64,000 bases of DNA from positions 19,433 to 83,432 of the forward strand of contig JAHBVI010000015.1 in the NCBI GenBank assembly GCA_019637635.1. Direction: 5' to 3'. Origin of the DNA: Anaerolineae bacterium (GTDB lineage Bacteria > Chloroflexota > Anaerolineae > Promineifilales > Promineifilaceae). Both the position numbers and the translations under genes were made by a program. Below the pieces are notes generated by a model that searched no databases, was not told where the DNA came from, and was given only the letters and a program-made list of their open reading frames with translations. Of the stretch, positions 60,287 through 64,000 are shown one piece after another. Numbering within the stretch: the stretch's first letter is position 1; every line of letters begins with the position of its first letter.

Positions 60287-62197
60287 ATGGCTGAAAACAA
60301 AAGTATGGTAGGCGAAGTGTACTATCCGGCGCCGGAAGTGATTACCCGCGCCCACATTCCCGACTATGACAAAGTCCATGCGGAAGCGTCGGCAGACCTG
60401 GCCGGCTTTTGGGGCAAAGTTGCCGCCGAAAATTACGAATGGTACAAGCCCTGGGAAACGGTGTTGGATGACAGAAACGCCCCCTTTTACAAATGGTTTG
60501 TCGGGGCGAAGGTGAACATCATCCACAATGCGCTGGACCGGCATATGCGCACGGCCGTGCGCAACAAAGCCGCCCTCATTTTTGAAGGTGAACCGGGGGA
60601 TGTGCGCACCTACACCTACCAGCAGCTCAACTTTGAAGTCTGCAAATTTGCCAGCGTCCTGCGCTCCATGGGCGTCAGCAAAGGCGACCGCGTTACCATC
60701 TACATGGGGCGCATTCCCGAACTGATCATCGCCATGCTCGCCTGCGCTAAAGTGGGGGCGATGCACTCCGTCGTCTATGGCGGCTTTTCCACCGAAGCCT
60801 TATTGGGACGCATTGACGACAGCAAATCCAAACTGCTCATCACCTGTGACGGCGCCTGGCTGCGTGGCAAAATTGTGGAACTCAAACAAATTGCCAACGA
60901 AGCTGTAGACCGCGCCGGTACCATCCAATCGGTCATTTGTGTCAAACGCACCGGGCAAGAGGTCGAGATGGTGTCCGGGCGTGATTACTGGTATCACGAC
61001 CTGATGAATTTGCCCATTGCCGACCCCAAAGCAGCCACGCAGGTCATGGATGCCGAAGACCCGCTCTTCATCCTTTACACCTCCGGCACCACCGGCAAAC
61101 CGAAGGCCATTTTGCACACGCATGGCGGCTACATGGTCTGGACAAGCACCACGCTCAAATGGACATTTGACGTGAAACCAGATGATGTGTGGTGGTGTGC
61201 GGCCGATCCCGGCTGGATTACCGGGCACAGTTACATCGTCTATGCACCGCTCATTTTGGGCGCGACCAGCGTCATGTATGAAGGCGCGCCCACCCATCCC
61301 TACCCGGATCGCTGGTGGTCAATCGTGGCAAAGTACGGCGTTTCCATCATGTACACCGCGCCCACAGCCATTCGTGGCCTGATGCGGTTTGGCGAAAGCT
61401 GGCCCAACAAACACGACCTGTCCTCGCTGCGGCTGCTCGGTACGGTGGGTGAACCCATTAACCCCGAAGCCTGGAAATGGTATCACCGCGTCATCGGCAA
61501 AGAACGGTGTCCCATTATGGATACCTGGTGGCAGACGGAAACAGGTGGTTTTATGATCACCCCGCTGCCGTGTGTGCCCTTAAAGCCGGGGTCAGCCACT
61601 CGCGCCTTCCCCGGCGTCCAGATTGATGTGGTGGATGAAGAAGGCGATCCCGTTGCCGCCAATGAAGAGGGCTATCTGGTCATCCAATCCCCCTGGCCCG
61701 GTATGCTGCGCACCGTTTACCAGGACCCAGATCGGTACGTGCAGCAGTATTGGAGCCGTTTTGCCGAACAGGGCTGGTACCTGCCCGGCGACAGCGCCCG
61801 CAAGGATGAAGATGGGTATATCTGGGTGATCGGCCGTATAGACGACGTGATTAAAGTGTCCGGTTATCGCCTGGGCACGGCCGAGATTGAAAGCGCCCTG
61901 GTCAGCCATCCGGCGGTAGCCGAAGCCGCCGCCATTGGCATCCCGGATCCCAACGAAGTGAAAGGGAACATCATCAAGGCGTACTGCATTTTACGCCAGG
62001 GGTATGACGCCACCGAAAAGCTGGCCCACGAGCTGCGGGATCACGTGGGGCATGAAATGGGGCCAATTGCCAAACCGGAAACAGTGGAATTTGTCACTTC
62101 CCTTCCCAAAACGCGCTCTGGCAAAATTATGCGCCGCGTTCTCAAAGCCCGCGCCCTGGGCCATGATGAGGGCGATCTTTCTACTTTGGAAGAGTAA
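60287..62197 (+). CDS. acs: Acetyl-coenzyme A synthetase
   Basis: 636 residues, the normal length. It makes acetyl-CoA from acetate, ATP and CoA through acetyl-adenylate. P-loop LYTSGTTGKPKA (about residues 263-274), DTWWQTETGGFMITP near 410-425, GYRLGTAEIES, and the regulatory lysine Lys613 in TRSGKIMRR. Start ATG at 60287 with AGAGGAGG at 7 nt. It acts with the beta-oxidation and malic-enzyme genes in acid metabolism. ACGGCCGT occurs only once in it. Confidence 0.97.
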   Translation: MAENKSMVGEVYYPAPEVITRAHIPDYDKVHAEASADLAGFWGKVAAENYEWYKPWETVLDDRNAPFYKWFVGAKVNIIHNALDRHMRTAVRNKAALIFEGEPGDVRTYTYQQLNFEVCKFASVLRSMGVSKGDRVTIYMGRIPELIIAMLACAKVGAMHSVVYGGFSTEALLGRIDDSKSKLLITCDGAWLRGKIVELKQIANEAVDRAGTIQSVICVKRTGQEVEMVSGRDYWYHDLMNLPIADPKAATQVMDAEDPLFILYTSGTTGKPKAILHTHGGYMVWTSTTLKWTFDVKPDDVWWCAADPGWITGHSYIVYAPLILGATSVMYEGAPTHPYPDRWWSIVAKYGVSIMYTAPTAIRGLMRFGESWPNKHDLSSLRLLGTVGEPINPEAWKWYHRVIGKERCPIMDTWWQTETGGFMITPLPCVPLKPGSATRAFPGVQIDVVDEEGDPVAANEEGYLVIQSPWPGMLRTVYQDPDRYVQQYWSRFAEQGWYLPGDSARKDEDGYIWVIGRIDDVIKVSGYRLGTAEIESALVSHPAVAEAAAIGIPDPNEVKGNIIKAYCILRQGYDATEKLAHELRDHVGHEMGPIAKPETVEFVTSLPKTRSGKIMRRVLKARALGHDEGDLSTLEE

Positions 62198-62202
62198 TGA
62201 TG

Positions 62203-62255
62203 CTTGACGGGTGAAGCGTGAAACGTGACCAGAGAGACATCACGTTTCACGCCAA
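62203..62255. repeat. Inverted array GTGAAACGTGA / TCACGTTTCAC
   Basis: GTGAAGCGTGAAACGTGA and its partner TCACGTTTCAC with an 11-nt loop, just after the acs stop; related to the GTGACGG words at 7152. The remaining gap to 62467 holds weak AATCTCT words and no gene. Confidence 0.75.
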
Positions 62256-62467
62256 CCCCCACGAAATCCCAAAGAGCCTGATCAGTGTGGATGGTGGGCT
62301 GCACGAGGCTTTTTTGCGGTAGATTGATGACTTGTTTTCTTGCCGGTTCACTGTTCAGTTGAATCCATGTTAAACTTCAACAACCGAAGACATTGTTGGA
62401 TGATTGGTGATGATGGAGTGGCAAATCGCCAATCTCTAATCCCCAATTTCCTATACCGGAGGGCAAA

Positions 62468-64000
62468 ATGGAATTCCTACTGAATGGGCAAACAAGGCAA
62501 TATGACGGCGACCCTGACCTGTCGCTGTTGGCGTATTTACGGGAGCATGAGGGCATTCTCTCGCCAAAGGATGGCTGCGCGCCACAGGCGGCCTGTGGCT
62601 GCTGTGTGGTGCAGTTGAACGACAAGGCGGTGTTGGGCTGCGCCACCAAAATGAGCCGGGTGGCGGACGCCGAAGTAACCACCATTGAGGGATTGGGCGA
62701 CTACCGGCAGCGGGTGTATGCCAACTCTTTTGTGGCCTGTGGCGGGGTGCAATGCGGCTTTTGCATTCCGGGCATTGTGATGCAGGCGCACGTGTTGATT
62801 GGGCACAACCCCGAACCGAGCCGGGCCGACGTGGAAAAGGCCTTAACCCCGCACCTGTGCCGTTGTACCGGGTATAAGAAAATTGTGGATGCGGTGATCA
62901 CGGCTGCCGCCGCCATTCGGAATGAAGAAGAGATAGAACTGCCGGAGAGCGACGGCCGTGTCGGTTCCCGCTTACCGAAATATAAAGCCACCCAACTCGT
63001 CCTGGGCCAGCATCATTACGTGGATGACATCCAAATCCCCGGCATGAAACATGGCGCGTTGAAATTCAGCGACCATCCCCGCGCCCGTGTGCTGAAGATT
63101 GATACCAGTGCGGCGGAAGAGATGGCGGGGGTAGTGCGGGTGTTCACGGCCGGTGACTTCCCCGGCGACCGCTTTGTGGGCCTCATTAAACAAGATTGGC
63201 CGCAAATGATCGCCGAGGGAGAAATCACCCGCTACGTGGGGGATGTGCTGGCGCTGGTGGTGGCCGAATCCGATGCGCTGGCGCGAGAGGCCGTCAGCAA
63301 AATTGTGGTCGAGTATGAGGTGCTGGAACCGATCACCGATATGCACACGGCCGTGCAGCCGGGCAGCCCCACCGTGCATGGCAACGATAGCAACATCCTC
63401 TCCCGCTCCGTCACCCATCGCGGTGATGTGGAGCAGGCACGAGCCAATTCTGCTTACACCGCGCGCGGCGTTTTTCAGACGCAGATGATTGAGCACGGCT
63501 TCATGGAGCCGGAGTGCGCTATTGCGTATCCGGCGGGCGATGGTCTTGAGGTACTCTCGCAGGGGCAGGGGGTGTTTGAAGACCGGGTGCAAATTGCCAA
63601 ACTGCTTGGTCTGCCCCAGGAGAAGGTGCGGGTGCAGATGGTGCCCAACGGCGGCGGTTTTGGCGGTAAGGAAGATTTGTCCACGCAGGGTCACGCGGCG
63701 TTGGCGGCTTATCTGCTGCAACAGCCGGTGAAGGTGCGCCTGACCCGCGATGAGTCCATTGCCTTTCACCCCAAGCGCCACCCCATCTGGATGGATTACG
63801 AGATTGGCTGCGACGCCCAGGGCAAGTTTACCTTCTGCAAAGTGGCCTTTGTGGGCGACACAGGCGCGTATGCCTCGGTGGGCATGAAGGTATTGGAGCG
63901 GTCGGCGGGGCACGCCACGGGGGCGTATAGTTTTCCGGTGACAGACGTGGTGGCGACGGCCGTGTACACCAACAATATCCCCTGCGGCGCCATGCGCGGC
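62468..64000 (+). CDS. Fused [2Fe-2S]-molybdopterin xanthine-dehydrogenase-family protein, first 511 residues
   Basis: The gene runs off the window. Start ATG at 62468 with GGAGGG at 4-6 nt. Residues 1-75 are a plant-type ferredoxin domain (LAYLREHEGILSPKDGCAPQ; C43-x2-C46), residues about 85-155 the second [2Fe-2S] domain (CGGVQCGFCIPGIVM; HLCRCTGYKKIVDAV), and from about 170 the molybdenum domain begins (YVDDIQIPGMKHGAL; VGDVLALVVAESDAL; MVPNGGGFGGKEDLS). The fusion of small Fe-S and large Mo domains in one chain without a FAD domain resembles the selenium-dependent xanthine dehydrogenase group or aldehyde oxidase MOP. Substrate not determined. Confidence 0.9.
   Translation, partial: MEFLLNGQTRQYDGDPDLSLLAYLREHEGILSPKDGCAPQAACGCCVVQLNDKAVLGCATKMSRVADAEVTTIEGLGDYRQRVYANSFVACGGVQCGFCIPGIVMQAHVLIGHNPEPSRADVEKALTPHLCRCTGYKKIVDAVITAAAAIRNEEEIELPESDGRVGSRLPKYKATQLVLGQHHYVDDIQIPGMKHGALKFSDHPRARVLKIDTSAAEEMAGVVRVFTAGDFPGDRFVGLIKQDWPQMIAEGEITRYVGDVLALVVAESDALAREAVSKIVVEYEVLEPITDMHTAVQPGSPTVHGNDSNILSRSVTHRGDVEQARANSAYTARGVFQTQMIEHGFMEPECAIAYPAGDGLEVLSQGQGVFEDRVQIAKLLGLPQEKVRVQMVPNGGGFGGKEDLSTQGHAALAAYLLQQPVKVRLTRDESIAFHPKRHPIWMDYEIGCDAQGKFTFCKVAFVGDTGAYASVGMKVLERSAGHATGAYSFPVTDVVATAVYTNNIPCGAMRG

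Overview
The window is a gene-dense chromosomal segment of a G+C-rich (roughly 57% by eye) bacterium, most likely a Chloroflexota member of the Anaerolineae/Ardenticatenia type. This placement rests on lipoproteins and secreted proteins with long Thr-Pro-rich linkers, an M36 metallopeptidase and a second large exoprotein that share a P-domain, a surface protein ending in IYLPIILKP, a fused FadN-like beta-oxidation enzyme, and tandem small DUF5684 membrane proteins. It is inferred from gene content only. I saw no rRNA, tRNA or CRISPR array.

Layout. 0-5 kb: 5'-part of an aldehyde:ferredoxin oxidoreductase (cut by the window edge), a Uma2 nuclease-fold protein, a G5/TolB-propeller lipoprotein coupled to a DUF2267-like protein, and ribosomal protein L25. 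5-15 kb: a GT39-type membrane glycosyltransferase, glgA-malQ (glycogen), a LysM/lamin-tail protein, endonuclease IV, an M19 dipeptidase, a SUI1/YciH translation factor and a lipoprotein. 15.3-26 kb (all minus): a fatty-acid beta-oxidation locus (thiolase, FadN-like fusion, two acyl-CoA dehydrogenases, TetR regulator) mixed with folP/folK and interrupted by a PIN toxin-antitoxin pair and a nucleotidyltransferase-DUF6922-AbiEii cassette. 26-28 kb: divergent HxlR regulator and quinone-reductase-like SDR. 28-37 kb: two large secreted proteins flanking murJ. 37-46 kb: aminotransferase, small membrane proteins, MBL hydrolase, thioesterase, acyl-CoA ligase and CoA-transferase, again acyl-CoA metabolism. 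46-50 kb: ECF sigma, probable membrane anti-sigma, a heme-c protein, an AbiEii toxin gene destroyed by a MITE-like insertion, and YitT. 50-60 kb: a sugar ABC permease pair, a PIG-V-like mannosyltransferase, malic enzyme, a cyclase, an FHA protein, a Flp-type pilin and DUF5684 proteins. 60-64 kb: acetyl-CoA synthetase and the 5'-part of a fused xanthine-dehydrogenase-type molybdoenzyme. Together the genes suggest a heterotroph that oxidises fatty acids and organic acids, stores glycogen and exports proteases and other exoproteins.

The most unusual content is the DNA itself. (1) The octamer palindrome ACGGCCGT occurs about 118 times by hand count, against about two expected by chance, in all reading frames; this resembles HIP1 of cyanobacteria. 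(2) Nearly every intergenic gap carries low-complexity arrays with different words but one shared period of 7 bp, usually as a forward block facing its reverse complement. These arrays enter coding sequence in several places: two loops of a glycosyltransferase, the N-terminus of FolP, the start codon of a CoA-transferase and the stop codons of at least six genes. (3) A family of short hairpins with matching ends and covarying stems (AGACC...GGTTT/AAACC...GGTCT) sits mostly just upstream of start codons. (4) A 102-bp element with terminal inverted repeats and a TA target duplication splits an AbiEii gene; removing it restores the reading frame exactly. (5) Perfect palindromes of 52 and 46 bp are present.
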